From assembly GCA_014654535.1 (NCBI GenBank), contig BNBA01000019.1, forward strand, positions 1 to 64,000: 64,000 nucleotides of DNA, written 5' to 3'. This document shows, piece after piece, positions 8,852 through 18,472 of the stretch; within the stretch, counting starts at the first letter, position 1; every line of letters starts with the position of its first letter. The translations under genes were made by a program, and so were the position numbers. This DNA comes from Xanthomonas boreopolis (lineage in GTDB: Bacteria; Pseudomonadota; Gammaproteobacteria; Xanthomonadales; Xanthomonadaceae). The notes under the pieces are model-generated. The model made no database searches, was not told where the DNA came from, and saw only the letters and a list, made by a program, of their open reading frames with translations.

Positions 8852-9589
8852 ATGATGCGCCAGCACACGCGCATGGGGTTGTGGCTCCTGGCCTTGGCGG
8901 TGGCGGCCGGGTTCGCCGGGCTCGGCCACTGGCAGTGGCAGCGCATGCAGGCCAAGCAACGATTGCTGGACACGGCGGCGCACGTGCGCGACCGCACCGT
9001 GGCGTTGCCGCAGGCGCTGGCGCGACCGCCGGCGCTGGCCTGGGTCGAGGGCCGCGGCCGGTTCCTGCCGCAGCGCATCCTGCTGGACAACCAGACCCGC
9101 GACGGGCGGGCCGGCGTGCGTGTCTACCAGCCGTTCGAGGTGCAAGGCGCCCCTGCGCTGGTGCTGGTCGACCTGGGCTGGCTGGCGTTGCCGCCGGACC
9201 GGCGCCTGCCTTCGATACCGCCCGTGGCGGGGCCGGCCGAATTGCGCGGCCTGTTGGCGCCGCCGCCGTCGGCCGGGCTGGCGCTGGGCCCGGCGATGGC
9301 CCCGGCCGGGCAGGCGTCCACCTGGCTGGCGACGCGGATCGACCCGGACGCGGTCGCTCAGGCGTTGGGCGGGCGCGACATTTCGTCGCAGGTGCTGCGC
9401 CTGGATCCGGCCCTGCCGCTCGGCTACGCGCGCGACCTCGACCTGCTGCCCAACACGTTGCCGCCCGCGCGGCACTTGGCCTACGCGGTGCAGTGGTTCG
9501 GCCTGGCGCTGGCGGTGCTGGTCACCGCCGGCGTGCTGGAGGGGCGCCGGCGGCGCCAGGCGAGGCGGGCGGGGAAATCCACGGCATGA
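8852..9589 (+). CDS. SURF1-family cytochrome oxidase biogenesis protein
   Basis: SURF1 helps insert heme A into oxidase subunit I. The protein is 245 aa from the first of two tandem ATGs (MMRQHTRMGLWLL). It has an N-terminal membrane helix ending in the signature GLGHWQWQRMQAK, a soluble domain with ILLDNQTRDGRAGVRVYQPF and VLVDLGWLALP, and a C-terminal helix (HLAYAVQWFGLALAVLVTAG). Two membrane anchors bracketing a periplasmic domain is the normal family plan. It lies 57 bp from the divergent twin-TM gene and 13 bp before the next gene. Confidence 0.92.
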   Translation: MMRQHTRMGLWLLALAVAAGFAGLGHWQWQRMQAKQRLLDTAAHVRDRTVALPQALARPPALAWVEGRGRFLPQRILLDNQTRDGRAGVRVYQPFEVQGAPALVLVDLGWLALPPDRRLPSIPPVAGPAELRGLLAPPPSAGLALGPAMAPAGQASTWLATRIDPDAVAQALGGRDISSQVLRLDPALPLGYARDLDLLPNTLPPARHLAYAVQWFGLALAVLVTAGVLEGRRRRQARRAGKSTA

Positions 9590-9602
9590 GAAAATCCCCG
9601 GC

Positions 9603-10178
9603 ATGACTTCCTCCCCAACGGCCATGCCGCGTTCGGTCAAGCGCGGCCGCAGGATGCTGATCGCCCTGTTCGTGCTGTTCTTCGGCTCGATGTTCGTGGC
9701 CGGGGCGCTGCGCTTCTCGGGTTGGCAGCCGGCGGCCATGCGCAACCACGGCGAACTGTTGTCGCCGCCCGGCGACCTGCGTGCGCTGACCCCGCAGCTG
9801 GCCGGCGGCGGCGACTATGCCTGGGCGCCGTCCGAGCGGTTGTGGCGGATCGCGCTGGCGCCGCCGGCGGACTGCGTGCAGGCCTGCCTGGCGCTGGCGG
9901 AGGACCTGGACAAGGTATGGCAGCTGCTCGGCCACAATGCCGACAAGGTGCACGTGCTGTGGATCGGGACGCCGCCGGCGGGCCTGCCGGCGCTGCCGGA
10001 GTTGCGCGTGGTGCGCGACGATCCGCGCCTGCGGCGGCAACTGCCACGCCTGGACGAGGCCGGCGGCGTGCCGGTGTACGTGATCGACCCCAACGGTTTC
10101 GTGATCCTGCGCTATGCGCCCGGCTTCGACCCGGCCGGCCTGCGCGCGGACCTGGCGAAGCTGTTGAAACTGATGTGA
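9603..10178 (+). CDS. Membrane-anchored thioredoxin-fold protein of the cox cluster
   Basis: This 191-aa protein (MTSSPTAMPRSVKRGRRML) has a basic N-terminus, one membrane helix (LIALFVLFFGSMFVAGALRF) and a periplasmic domain. The domain ends in a thioredoxin/SCO-like strand pattern (GGVPVYVIDPNGFVILRYAPGFDPAGLRADLAKLLK). The CxxC-like pair is spread out (DCVQACLAL), and no SCO copper motif CxxxC plus His is evident. It sits between the SURF1 gene and ctaA, a place where proteobacteria often carry a protein of this type. A role in oxidase assembly is inferred from position. Confidence 0.7.
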   Translation: MTSSPTAMPRSVKRGRRMLIALFVLFFGSMFVAGALRFSGWQPAAMRNHGELLSPPGDLRALTPQLAGGGDYAWAPSERLWRIALAPPADCVQACLALAEDLDKVWQLLGHNADKVHVLWIGTPPAGLPALPELRVVRDDPRLRRQLPRLDEAGGVPVYVIDPNGFVILRYAPGFDPAGLRADLAKLLKLM

Positions 10179-10191
10179 GCCCTCTCCCGCG

Positions 10192-11361
10192 ATGAACCCG
10201 ATTTCCCGTCCGGCGTTGGCCCGGCACTTCCACCGCATGGTCTGGCTGGCGACGCTGTTCACGGCCTCCACGATCATGTTCGGCGCGTTCGTGCGCCTGT
10301 CCGATGCCGGACTGAGCTGCCCGGACTGGCCGACCTGCTACGGCCGCGCGACCTGGCCGGCGGCGCCGGCCGAGGTGGCCGACCATGCGGCGACCAGGAT
10401 CCGCCCGCTGGAGACGCACAAGGCCTGGCGCGAGCAGGTGCACCGCTTCCTGGCCGGGTCGCTCGGAATCGAAGTGCTGGCGATCACCCTGCTGGCGGTG
10501 CGCCGGCGGCGCTTCGGCGTGGCCCAGGTGGTGGCCGCCTCGCTGCTGGTGGCGGCGGCGATCCCGATCTACATGCATGGCGATCACGTCGCCGCCAGTG
10601 CGCTGGCGATCGCCGGCGAGGCGATCCTGCTGCTGGCGGCGCTGCGCTGGTCCAACATCGACATGGCGCGCGCGGCGGTGCTGACGCTGGCGGTGGTGAT
10701 CTTCCAGGCGCTGCTCGGCATGTGGACGGTGACCTGGCTGCTCAAGCCGATCGTGGTGATGGGCCACCTGTTGGGCGCCCTGCTGATGTTCGGACTGCTG
10801 GTCTGGATGGCCTGGCGCGCGACCCACCTGCCGATCACCGTGGCCGATGCCGGGCGACTGAAGTGGCTGGTGCGCGCCGGCATCGCGGTGCTGACGCTGC
10901 AGATCGCGCTCGGCGGCTGGGTCAGCGCGAACTACGCGGCGCTGGCCTGCGGCGGCGGCACCTGGTCGGCCGACAACTTCCCGCGCTGCGTCGGCCAGTG
11001 GTGGCCGCCGCACGACTTCGCCGAAGGCTTCACCCTGTGGCGCGGCATCGGCGTGGACTACGAAGGCGGCGTGCTCGATGGCGCCTCGCGCATCGCGATC
11101 CAGATGGCGCACCGGCTGTGGGCGGTGGCGACCGCGCTGTACCTGTGGTGGCTGGCATGGCGGCTGTATCGCCAGCCGGGCCTGCGGGGCTGGGCGGTGG
11201 CGCTGGCGTTGCTGGTGGCGGTACAGGTCGCGCTGGGCGTCCTCAACGTCAAGCTTGCGCTGCCGCTGGAAGTGGCGGTGATGCACAACGGGGGCGCGGT
11301 CGCGCTGATGTTCGTGCTGGTGTCGCTGGTGGCACGGCTGCGCGCGCCGGAGCCGGCATGA
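10192..11361 (+). CDS. ctaA: Heme A synthase (CtaA/COX15)
   Basis: CtaA oxidises the C8 methyl of heme O to give heme A. The 389-aa protein has about eight membrane helices in two related halves. The family signatures are present: [15 protein letters not shown] near residue 38, the helix histidines in [15 protein letters not shown] and MAHRLWAV, and the C-terminal [12 protein letters not shown] second Cys-containing loop ([21 protein letters not shown]) resembles the periplasmic loop of type-2 enzymes. The stop codon overlaps the ctaB start (ATGA), so the two heme A genes are coupled. Confidence 0.96.
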   Translation: MNPISRPALARHFHRMVWLATLFTASTIMFGAFVRLSDAGLSCPDWPTCYGRATWPAAPAEVADHAATRIRPLETHKAWREQVHRFLAGSLGIEVLAITLLAVRRRRFGVAQVVAASLLVAAAIPIYMHGDHVAASALAIAGEAILLLAALRWSNIDMARAAVLTLAVVIFQALLGMWTVTWLLKPIVVMGHLLGALLMFGLLVWMAWRATHLPITVADAGRLKWLVRAGIAVLTLQIALGGWVSANYAALACGGGTWSADNFPRCVGQWWPPHDFAEGFTLWRGIGVDYEGGVLDGASRIAIQMAHRLWAVATALYLWWLAWRLYRQPGLRGWAVALALLVAVQVALGVLNVKLALPLEVAVMHNGGAVALMFVLVSLVARLRAPEPA

Positions 11362-12251
11362 GCGCCAGCGTCCGCGACTACTGGGACCTGACCAAGCCCA
11401 AGGTGGTCGGCCTGATCGTGTTCACCGCGCTGGTGGGCATGGCGCTGGCCATCCCGGGCATGCCGAGCGCGCAGCAGGCGCGCGCGGGCGCCGTCGGCTT
11501 CTTCGGCATCTGGCTGGCGGCGGCGGCCGCGGCGGCGATCAACCAGCTGCTCGATGCGCGCATCGACGCGCAGATGGCGCGCACCTCGTGGCGCCCGCTG
11601 GTGGTGGGCAAGGTCAAGCCGTGGCAGGTGCTGGTGTTCGCCAGCGCGCTGATCGTGGTCTCGATGGCGATGCTGGTGCTGTGGGTGAACACGATCACCG
11701 CGGTGCTGACCTTCGCCTCGCTGATCGGCTATGCGGTGATCTACACCGTGTACCTCAAGCGGGCGACATCGCAGAACATCGTGATCGGCGGGCTGGCCGG
11801 CGCGATGCCGCCGATGCTGGGGTGGGCCGCGGTGACGGGGCTGCCGAGCGCGGCGGACTGGATCAACTCGGCGCTGCTGGTGGCGATCATCTTCGTGTGG
11901 ACGCCGCCGCATTTCTGGGCGCTGGCGATCTTCCGCCGCGCCGACTACGCCAAGGCGGCGATCCCGATGCTGCCGGTCACCCACGGCGTGGAGCATACGC
12001 GGCGGCAGATCATGGCCTACACCATCGGGCTGACGGTGGTGACGCTGTTGCCGGTCGCCACCGGCATGAGCGGGGTGTTCTATCTGGGCGGCGCGCTGGT
12101 GCTGGACGCGGTGTTCCTCTGGTATGCCTGGCGCATGCTCGATCCGCCGGACGAGCTGTTCTCGATGAAGACGTTCGGCTACTCGGTGGTGTACCTGATG
12201 GCGCTGTTCGCGTTCCTGCTGGTCGACCACTGGCTGCTGGCGCTGGCCTGA
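11358..12251 (+). CDS. ctaB: Protoheme IX farnesyltransferase (heme O synthase)
   Basis: CtaB attaches a farnesyl group to heme B to give heme O, the substrate of CtaA. This 297-aa UbiA-family membrane protein starts at [19 protein letters not shown]. The two prenyl-diphosphate/Mg motifs are intact: NQLLDARID with ARTSWRPL, and the second site [11 protein letters not shown]. About nine helices are predicted. It is the last plus-strand gene of the cluster, separated by 13 bp from the convergent transporter gene; no SCO gene follows here. No terminator hairpin is evident in so short a gap. Confidence 0.97.
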   Translation: MSASVRDYWDLTKPKVVGLIVFTALVGMALAIPGMPSAQQARAGAVGFFGIWLAAAAAAAINQLLDARIDAQMARTSWRPLVVGKVKPWQVLVFASALIVVSMAMLVLWVNTITAVLTFASLIGYAVIYTVYLKRATSQNIVIGGLAGAMPPMLGWAAVTGLPSAADWINSALLVAIIFVWTPPHFWALAIFRRADYAKAAIPMLPVTHGVEHTRRQIMAYTIGLTVVTLLPVATGMSGVFYLGGALVLDAVFLWYAWRMLDPPDELFSMKTFGYSVVYLMALFAFLLVDHWLLALA

Positions 12252-12264
12252 GCCCCCGGCGGCG

Positions 12265-13236
12265 TCAGGCCTTGTGCCGGGCGTAGCGCGCGGCCACGAA
12301 CGCGCAGACGATCAACTGCAGCTGGTGGTAGATCATCACCGGCAACACGATCGCGCCCAGGCTGCCGCCGGCGAACATCACCTTGGCCATCGGTACGCCG
12401 GTGGCCAGGCTCTTCTTGGAGCCGCAGAACACGATCGGGATCTCGTCGGCGCGCGCAAAGCCCAGCCCGCGGGCGATCCAGGTGATCAGCACCATCGCCA
12501 CCGCCAGCAGCACCGCCGCCACCGCCAGCACGCCCAGCAGCGCAGGCAGGGGCGTCTTGTGCCACAGGCCTTCGATCACGGCCTCGCTGAAGGCGGTGTA
12601 GACCACCAGCAGGATGGTGCCCTGGTCGGTGTAGCGCAGGATCGCGCGGCGGCGTTCCACCCACCGGCCGATCCACGGGCGCAGGAAGTGCCCGGCCAGG
12701 AACGGCACCAGCAGCTGCAGCAGGATCTTGCCGATCGCCTGCGCCGGGTGCTCCATGCTGCCCTGCGCGCCGACCAGCAGGGTCATCAGCAAGGGCGTGA
12801 GGAACACGCCGAGCAGGCTCGACAGCGAGGCGGCGCAGACCGCCGCCGGCACGTTGCCGCCGGCCATCGAGGTGAACGCGATCGAGGATTGCACGGTGGA
12901 GGGCAGCGCGCACAGGAACAGCACGCCGACGAACAGGTCCGGGGTGAGCAGCGCGTGCGACAGCGGCTTGGAGAGCAGCCCCAGCAGCGGATACAGCACG
13001 AAGGTGCAGGCCAGGATGACCAGGTGCAGCCGCCAGTGCAGCGCGCCGGCCTTGACCGCCTCGCGCGAGAGGCGCGCGCCGTGCAGGAAGAACAGGGCGG
13101 CGATGGCGAAGTCGGTGAAGCCGTCCATCGCCACGGCGGCGCGCCCGGACACCGGCAGCAGCGAGGCCAGGGCGATCGTGCACAGCAGCGCGAGGGTGAA
13201 GGAATCGATGCGCAACCGCGCCAGCCAGTTCTTCAT
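12265..13236 (-). CDS. Bile acid:sodium symporter-like transporter (YfeH type)
   Basis: This is a 323-aa protein with about ten membrane helices, starting MKNWLARLRIDSFTLALLC. It shows the SBF-like features seen in YfeH-type proteins: FFLHGARLSREAVKAG after the second helix, ALPSTVQSSIAFTSMAGGNVPAA in the middle, and VFCGSKKSLATGVPMAKVMF near the C-terminus. The substrate is not known from sequence; members are called putative Na+-dependent transporters. It lies between ctaB and dnaG and is convergent with ctaB. The next minus-strand gene upstream, dnaG, ends 94 bp from its start. Confidence 0.88.
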   Translation of the reverse strand: MKNWLARLRIDSFTLALLCTIALASLLPVSGRAAVAMDGFTDFAIAALFFLHGARLSREAVKAGALHWRLHLVILACTFVLYPLLGLLSKPLSHALLTPDLFVGVLFLCALPSTVQSSIAFTSMAGGNVPAAVCAASLSSLLGVFLTPLLMTLLVGAQGSMEHPAQAIGKILLQLLVPFLAGHFLRPWIGRWVERRRAILRYTDQGTILLVVYTAFSEAVIEGLWHKTPLPALLGVLAVAAVLLAVAMVLITWIARGLGFARADEIPIVFCGSKKSLATGVPMAKVMFAGGSLGAIVLPVMIYHQLQLIVCAFVAARYARHKA

Positions 13237-13330
13237 CGGGCGTCCTTGGAGGTACGGGGTCCGGGCATTCTAAAGGCCATTCTTTCCCGCGCCTTTCCCG
13301 CGGCGCGGGCGTGCAGGGCGAGCCCGTTCC

Positions 13331-15064
13331 TCAGCGCTGGTTCGCGCGGGCCTTGAGCAGCTCGCGCAGCTCGTACTTGTCGGCCTCGTCCAGGCCTTGC
13401 GCGCGCTGCTTGGCCTGCAACTCTTCCAGCCGCTGCAGCAGCAGCTGGCGTTCGAGCTGCACGACGGCGTCGTGCAGTTCCTGCGTCCAGCTGGCCTCGT
13501 CGCCGGGCAGCGCCTGCGCGGCGAGCTTCTGCAGCGCGGCCAGCTCCTGGCGCTCGGCGAAGTGCTCCAGCAAGGCGCCGGTGCTGATGTCGGGGCGCTG
13601 TTCGACCAGCTCCAGCAACTCGATCAGCAGGTCGACGCCGGGCTGGCGCAGGCCGGCGAAGGCGTGGTGGCCTTCCAGCGACAGGGCCAGCGAGGGCTTT
13701 TGCAGCAGGATGGCGATCGCCGCGCGCACCAGGCTGCGCTTCTGCGCCGGCGCGACGGAGCGCGGCGGCCGCGGCGCAGGCGCCGACGGCGCGCCGGCCG
13801 TCGCGCTTCCGACGCCGGTCAGCCGCGCCAGTTCCTGTTTCATCAGGTCGCCGAACGCGCCGTCGGGGATCTGCGCCAGCATGGGGCGGGCACGCTCCGC
13901 CAGCCGCGCCCGGCCGTCGAGCGTGGCCAGGTTGATCTCGCGCGCGAGCTCGTCGAAGAAGAACTGCGACAGCGGCGTGGCCTGCTTCAATCGCGCGTCG
14001 AACGCTTCCTTGCCTTCCTTGCGCACGATCGTATCCGGGTCCTCGCCTTCCGGCAGGAACAGGAAGAAGGCCTGGCGGCCGTCCTTCATGCGCGGCAGCA
14101 CCGATTCGAGCGCGCGCCAGCCGGCCTTGCGCCCGGCGTTGTCGCCGTCGAAGCAGAAGTACACGTCGGGCGCGTTGCGGAACAGCAACTCGGCGTGCTC
14201 GGGCGTGGTCGCCGTGCCCAGCGTCGCCACCGCCTGGGTGACGCCGAACTGGAACAGCGAGACCACGTCCATGTAGCCTTCGACCACGACCAGCCGCTCG
14301 ATCTTCTGGTGCGCCTGGCGCACCTGCCACAGCCCGTACAGCTCGCGTCCCTTGTGGAACAGCGCGGTTTCCGGCGAGTTCAGGTACTTGGGCCCGTCGT
14401 CCTTCTCCAGCACGCGCCCGCCGAAGGCGATCACGCGCCCGCGGCGGTCGAAGATCGGGAACATCACCCGGTCGCGGAACTTGTCGTAGACGTGGCCGCG
14501 ATCGTTCTTGGAGAACAGCCCGGCGCGGTCGAGCAGCTTCATGCGGCGCGCATCGGTGCCGAGCGTGTCCTTCAACGCGCTGTAGCCGTCCGGCGCATAG
14601 CCGATCTGGAAGCGCGCGCGGGTGTCGGCATCGACGCCGCGGCCCTCCAGGTAGGCGCGCGCCTTGTCGCTGCCCTCCAGGTGCTTCTGGAAGAAGCGCG
14701 AGGCGGCATCCAGCGCGGCGTACAGGTCGCGGCTGTCGTCCTGCTGGGCGGCGCTGCGCTGCGGGGCGTCGCGCGGCACTTCCATGCCGGCGCGCTTGGC
14801 CAGCTCGTCGACCGCGTCGAGGAACTCGAGGCGGTCGTAGTTCATCAGGAAGCTGATGGCGGTGCCGTGCGCCCCGCAGCCGAAGCAATGGTAGAACTGC
14901 TTGGTCGGCGAGACGGTGAACGAGGCCGAGCGTTCGTCGTGGAACGGGCAGCGCGCCGAATACTCCTTGCCCTGGCGCTTGAGCGGCACGCGCGCGCTGA
15001 TGACCTCGACGATGTCCGTCCGGGCCAATAGGTCGTCGATGAAGGCGTCGGGAATGCGTGCCAT
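13331..15064 (-). CDS. dnaG: DNA primase
   Basis: DnaG makes RNA primers for replication with DnaB. The 577-aa protein starts at MARIPDAFIDDLLARTDIVEVI. The CHC2 zinc ribbon uses C39, H42, C60 and C63. The TOPRIM catalytic domain shows VVVEGYMDVVSLFQFGV and CFDGDNAGRKA, and a Pro/Ala-rich linker at about 425-440 leads to the DnaB-interaction domain. The frame runs 44 codons further upstream without primase character. The usual neighbour rpoD is not downstream; an SBF transporter is. rpsU and yqeY lie 4 kb upstream on the same strand. Confidence 0.97.
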   Translation of the reverse strand: MARIPDAFIDDLLARTDIVEVISARVPLKRQGKEYSARCPFHDERSASFTVSPTKQFYHCFGCGAHGTAISFLMNYDRLEFLDAVDELAKRAGMEVPRDAPQRSAAQQDDSRDLYAALDAASRFFQKHLEGSDKARAYLEGRGVDADTRARFQIGYAPDGYSALKDTLGTDARRMKLLDRAGLFSKNDRGHVYDKFRDRVMFPIFDRRGRVIAFGGRVLEKDDGPKYLNSPETALFHKGRELYGLWQVRQAHQKIERLVVVEGYMDVVSLFQFGVTQAVATLGTATTPEHAELLFRNAPDVYFCFDGDNAGRKAGWRALESVLPRMKDGRQAFFLFLPEGEDPDTIVRKEGKEAFDARLKQATPLSQFFFDELAREINLATLDGRARLAERARPMLAQIPDGAFGDLMKQELARLTGVGSATAGAPSAPAPRPPRSVAPAQKRSLVRAAIAILLQKPSLALSLEGHHAFAGLRQPGVDLLIELLELVEQRPDISTGALLEHFAERQELAALQKLAAQALPGDEASWTQELHDAVVQLERQLLLQRLEELQAKQRAQGLDEADKYELRELLKARANQR

Positions 15065-15158
15065 GGCAGGCCAATAGGATGCCACGCCCGTCAAGCGCCG
15101 GCCGGGCGGCGCGGCCCCTGGGACGGTGAGTGCGGGGCGCCGGGTCTGGAAGGGCCCC

Positions 15159-16046
15159 TCAGGAACCCTGTGGGCGAACGCCGCCATCGGGCGCATCCGC
15201 CTTCCCCACGCGCTCGTCGATGACCGCGGTGATCAGCGCGCCGACGAAGAACACCAGGATCGCGTAGTACAGCCACACCAGCAGCAGGACCAGCGCGCCC
15301 ATCGAGCCGTAGGCGCTGCCCGGCGCGGCCTGCGCCAGGTACAGGCCGATCAGGTAGCGGCCGAGCGCGAACAGCAGGGCCGTGATCGCCCCGCCCAGGA
15401 TCGCCTGGCGCCATTCCACGCGCCGGTCCGGCAGGTAGTGGTACAGGAACGCGAACGCGGCCGCGTACAGCAGCAGCGTGGTGGCATAGCCGACCACGGG
15501 CAGCAACGAGGGCAACTGCGCGAAGGCGACCTGCAGCGCGGTGGTGGCGATCATCGAGACGATGAGCAGGAATCCCAGCGCCAGCACCACGCCCATCGAG
15601 AACACGCGCTTCTTGAGCCAGGCCTTGATGCCGCTGAGCTGCTGGCGGCTGCTGTGGAAGATGAGGTTGAGCGCGCCCTGCAGCTGGGCGAACACCACGG
15701 TCGCGCCGACGAACAGCAGCAGCGTGCTCCACAGTCCGGCCAGCGAGCCGATACTGGGCTGGGCCGTGGCGTTGCGGATGATGGTGGTGGCCACCGCGGC
15801 GGCATTGGCGCCGGCCATCTGCGCGATCTGGTCGACCAGCGATTGCTGCGCGGGCGGGTACAGCGACGCGGTCAGCCACAGCAGCAGCACCAGCAGCGGC
15901 GCCATCGACAGCAGCGCGTAGAACGACAGCGAAGCCGCCTGCGTCATCAGGTCGATCTCGATGAAGCGTTGCGCCAACGCGGCCGGGAGGCTGCGCCGGG
16001 CGCGCTCGGAAAGCCGCAGCAGGCGCGGGGACAGGCGTGGAACCAT
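15159..16046 (-). CDS. YihY/BrkB-family inner membrane protein
   Basis: This 295-aa protein has about six membrane helices. Family features include AASLSFYALLSMAPLLVLLLW, the GLWSTLLLFVGATVVFAQLQGALN segment, and YLPDRRVEWRQAILGGAITALLFALGRYLIGLYL followed by AYGSMGALVLLLVWLYY. The old name ribonuclease BN for this family is wrong; the real role is an unassigned membrane function. It sits directly upstream of dnaG (94 bp gap, same strand) and may share its transcript. Confidence 0.9.
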   Translation of the reverse strand: MVPRLSPRLLRLSERARRSLPAALAQRFIEIDLMTQAASLSFYALLSMAPLLVLLLWLTASLYPPAQQSLVDQIAQMAGANAAAVATTIIRNATAQPSIGSLAGLWSTLLLFVGATVVFAQLQGALNLIFHSSRQQLSGIKAWLKKRVFSMGVVLALGFLLIVSMIATTALQVAFAQLPSLLPVVGYATTLLLYAAAFAFLYHYLPDRRVEWRQAILGGAITALLFALGRYLIGLYLAQAAPGSAYGSMGALVLLLVWLYYAILVFFVGALITAVIDERVGKADAPDGGVRPQGS

Positions 16047-16122
16047 GCGCGAAACCGGAAAGCGGGCGACGCGCAGGTTCTAGCAGGAACCGGCACAAGG
16101 GCGGATGAAATCGCGCCTGAAG

Positions 16123-16153
16123 CACGAAACCCGCCGGGATGGCGGGTTTCGTG
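16123..16153 (-). terminator. 13-bp perfect hairpin downstream of the TonB siderophore receptor
   Basis: CACGAAACCCGCC at 16123-16135 pairs perfectly with 16141-16153 around a 5-nt loop. There is no long T run on either side, so it may be a weak terminator or a Rho-associated 3' stabiliser. It lies between the TonB receptor gene and the BrkB-like gene, both on the minus strand. Confidence 0.55.
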
Positions 16154-16171
16154 TACTCGATTGGCGCCGAT

Positions 16172-16237
16172 TGTGGGAGGGGCTTCAGCCCCGACAGGCT
16201 TTCCCGGCCGTCTGTCGGGGCTGAAGCCCCTCCCACA
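16172..16237. repeat. REP-like element: 26-bp perfect inverted repeat
   Basis: The arm TGTGGGAGGGGCTTCAGCCC(...)CAG at 16172-16197 is perfectly inverted at 16212-16237 around a 14-bp spacer. GTGGGAGGGGCTTCAG-type palindromes are dispersed in xanthomonad genomes between genes (established for the group). A diverged relative lies at 24961-25014. It sits 40 bp past the stop codon of the TonB receptor. Confidence 0.85.
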
Positions 16238-16277
16238 GGGGATGGCTGAAGCCCGGGTTCGCGCCCCCGGCCGCCGC

Positions 16278-18401
16278 TCAGAAACGCCAGTTCAGGCTCA
16301 GCGTGTAGTTGCGCGGTGCGCCGTAGTAGCCGCTGTAGCGCAGGGTGTTGATGTACTTCTCGTCGGTGATGTTGTTGACGTTGACCTGGACCGTGGCATT
16401 GGGCAGGAAGTCCCAGGCGGCGAACGCGTTGAGCACCGCGTAGCTGCCCTGGCGCACGGTATGGCCGCTGGATTCCACGTTGAAGATCTCGCTCTGCCAG
16501 CGCCCGCCGATGCCCAGCGATAGCGCCTTGTAGTTCGGCAGGCGGCCGCTGAGCAGCAGGTTGGCGGTGCGGCGCGGCACCCACGAGTAGGTGTCGTCGC
16601 CATTCAGGCCGTCCAGCTTCAGTGCGGTGTAGCCGAAGACCAGGTCGAGGTCGTCGGTGAGCTTGCCGACCGCCTCGAACTCGACGCCCTTGGACTTCAC
16701 GTCGACGCCGGCGTAGATGCTCTGGCCGAATTCGTTGTACTCGCCAGTCGCGGTGGCCAGCCCTTCCTGGTCGGCCTTGAACACGGCCAGCGTGGTCAGC
16801 AGGCGCTTGTCCAGCCAGTCGGCCTTGACGCCGACCTCGTAGTTCACGCCCTTGCTGGGATCGAGGTAGCGATCATCCGCGCCCACCTGGTCCTGAGGCT
16901 GGTAGAGATCGGAGTAGCTGACGTAGCCAAGGACGTTGTCGCTGAAATCGAAGGTCAGGCCGCCGTAGGGGCTGGTGTGGCTGGTGGTCAGGTCGGCGTT
17001 GACTCCCGAGGAAACACCCTCGCGGATGTATTCGGCGTAGTTGACGCCGACGATGGCCTTGAGCCGGTCGTTCAGCGCGATCCGGGTGGCGCCGAACGCG
17101 CGCTTCAGACGCTGGGTCAATTCGGCATAGAGCGCCTCATCGCTCCAGGTCGGCTCGGCGATGGCGCTGGTGGCGTACGGGAAACTGGGCAGGAGTTCCC
17201 CCCAGGCGTAATCCAGCGCGCTGCGCTCCCAGTTGTTGGTTTCGCTGCGGGCGAGGCTGACACCCAGCATCGCGTCGTGCTCACGGCCGAACGCCTCGAA
17301 ATGCCCGTTCAAGGTCGCCGTGCCCAGGTGCGCGACCACCCTGTCCCTGCCCGCCCACGGATAGCCGACCAGGCCCTGGTTGGTCTCCGGATCGAGGCCG
17401 GTGCCGGTTCCATCGTAGGCGTAGAACATCTTTTCCGTGCCGGTGCTGCGGCGGTAGTTGTACGCCACCTTCAACTGCCAGTCCTCGCCGAGCTGGTGGG
17501 TATATTCGGCGAAGCCGTTCTGGTTGTTGGTGTTCCAGAACGTCCAGTCCTGGGTGGTGGTGGCGCTGGTCGGCCACTCGGCCTGGGTGCCGTCGCTGTA
17601 GATCCAGGCCAGCGCGCCCCACATGATGCCGTCGGACTTGGCGCTCTGCGCCGAATAGCCCAGCGTCAGCGTACCGTTCTCGCCAATCTGCCCGTCTACC
17701 ACGCCGTAGAAGAAGTCGCGCTTGTTCTCGTTGGCGCGCAGGTACGACTCGCCGTCCTCATGCGCGGCGACGAAGCGCGCGGCCCAGCGGCCGTCCTGGG
17801 TCAGCGGCGAGGAGTAGTCGGCCTGCGCGCGCACGGTGCCCCACGAGCCGTAGCTGATGCCGGCTTCGCCCTGTTCCTCGTTGGTCGGACGCTTGCGCAC
17901 ATAGTTGATGGTGCCGGCGGCATTGCCGACGCCGGTGAGCAGGCCGTTGGCGCCGCGGATCACTTCGACCTTCTCGTAGCCGTAGGCGTCCTGCGCGCCG
18001 GTGGCGATGCCCCAGCCGTTGGGCAGGCCGACGCCGTCGATCTGGGTGTTCTGGATGTCGAAGCCGCGCGAGGAATAGGTCGTGCGGTTGGTTTCCCACT
18101 CGTCGACCTGGATGCCGGTGGCCAGCTTCAGCGCGTCGTTGACGCTGGTGGCGCCGAACTGCCGCATATGCTCGCCGCTCACCACGCTGATCGACTGCGG
18201 GGTGTCCTTGATCGTCAGGTCGAGGTTGGTGGCGCCGTTGCTGACGCGCTCGGCGCGCTGGGCGACGACCAGCACCGCATCCAGGTCGGCGGGAGTGGCG
18301 TTCGCGGCGGTCTGCGCGTGGGCGTGGAAGGCGGCCAGCAGGGCGATGGCCAGCAGCGACGCGCGCGGCAGCCCGGCAGTACGGGGGGAGGAAACGGACA
18401 T
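16278..18401 (-). CDS. TonB-dependent siderophore receptor (FhuE/FoxA-like)
   Basis: This outer-membrane receptor imports a ferric siderophore by TonB coupling. The 707-aa protein has a signal peptide ending near AFHAHAQ (residue 30). A plug domain follows (DTPQSISVVSGEHMRQFGATSVNDAL, IDGVGLPNGWGI, KVEVIRGANGLLTGVGNAAGTINYVRKRP), then a 22-strand barrel ending in aromatic F (YTLSLNWRF). The plug wording and size match receptors for hydroxamates such as ferrioxamine or coprogen, but the ligand cannot be fixed. A Fur box lies about 70 bp upstream. No STN signalling domain is present, so it is not of the FecA/FpvA regulatory type. No siderophore synthesis genes are nearby. Confidence 0.93.
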   Translation of the reverse strand: MSVSSPRTAGLPRASLLAIALLAAFHAHAQTAANATPADLDAVLVVAQRAERVSNGATNLDLTIKDTPQSISVVSGEHMRQFGATSVNDALKLATGIQVDEWETNRTTYSSRGFDIQNTQIDGVGLPNGWGIATGAQDAYGYEKVEVIRGANGLLTGVGNAAGTINYVRKRPTNEEQGEAGISYGSWGTVRAQADYSSPLTQDGRWAARFVAAHEDGESYLRANENKRDFFYGVVDGQIGENGTLTLGYSAQSAKSDGIMWGALAWIYSDGTQAEWPTSATTTQDWTFWNTNNQNGFAEYTHQLGEDWQLKVAYNYRRSTGTEKMFYAYDGTGTGLDPETNQGLVGYPWAGRDRVVAHLGTATLNGHFEAFGREHDAMLGVSLARSETNNWERSALDYAWGELLPSFPYATSAIAEPTWSDEALYAELTQRLKRAFGATRIALNDRLKAIVGVNYAEYIREGVSSGVNADLTTSHTSPYGGLTFDFSDNVLGYVSYSDLYQPQDQVGADDRYLDPSKGVNYEVGVKADWLDKRLLTTLAVFKADQEGLATATGEYNEFGQSIYAGVDVKSKGVEFEAVGKLTDDLDLVFGYTALKLDGLNGDDTYSWVPRRTANLLLSGRLPNYKALSLGIGGRWQSEIFNVESSGHTVRQGSYAVLNAFAAWDFLPNATVQVNVNNITDEKYINTLRYSGYYGAPRNYTLSLNWRF

Positions 18402-18472
18402 GGAGGGATTTCCGGATGGGTTGTGGGCCAGACGCCGCGGCCGTGCCGGCGTCCATCACGGAAATTTTACAT

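Noticed and set aside
15159..16046. Annotation of the BrkB-like gene as ribonuclease BN
   Set aside because: That name came from a mistaken assignment in the older literature; the protein is a multi-span membrane protein with no nuclease motif.
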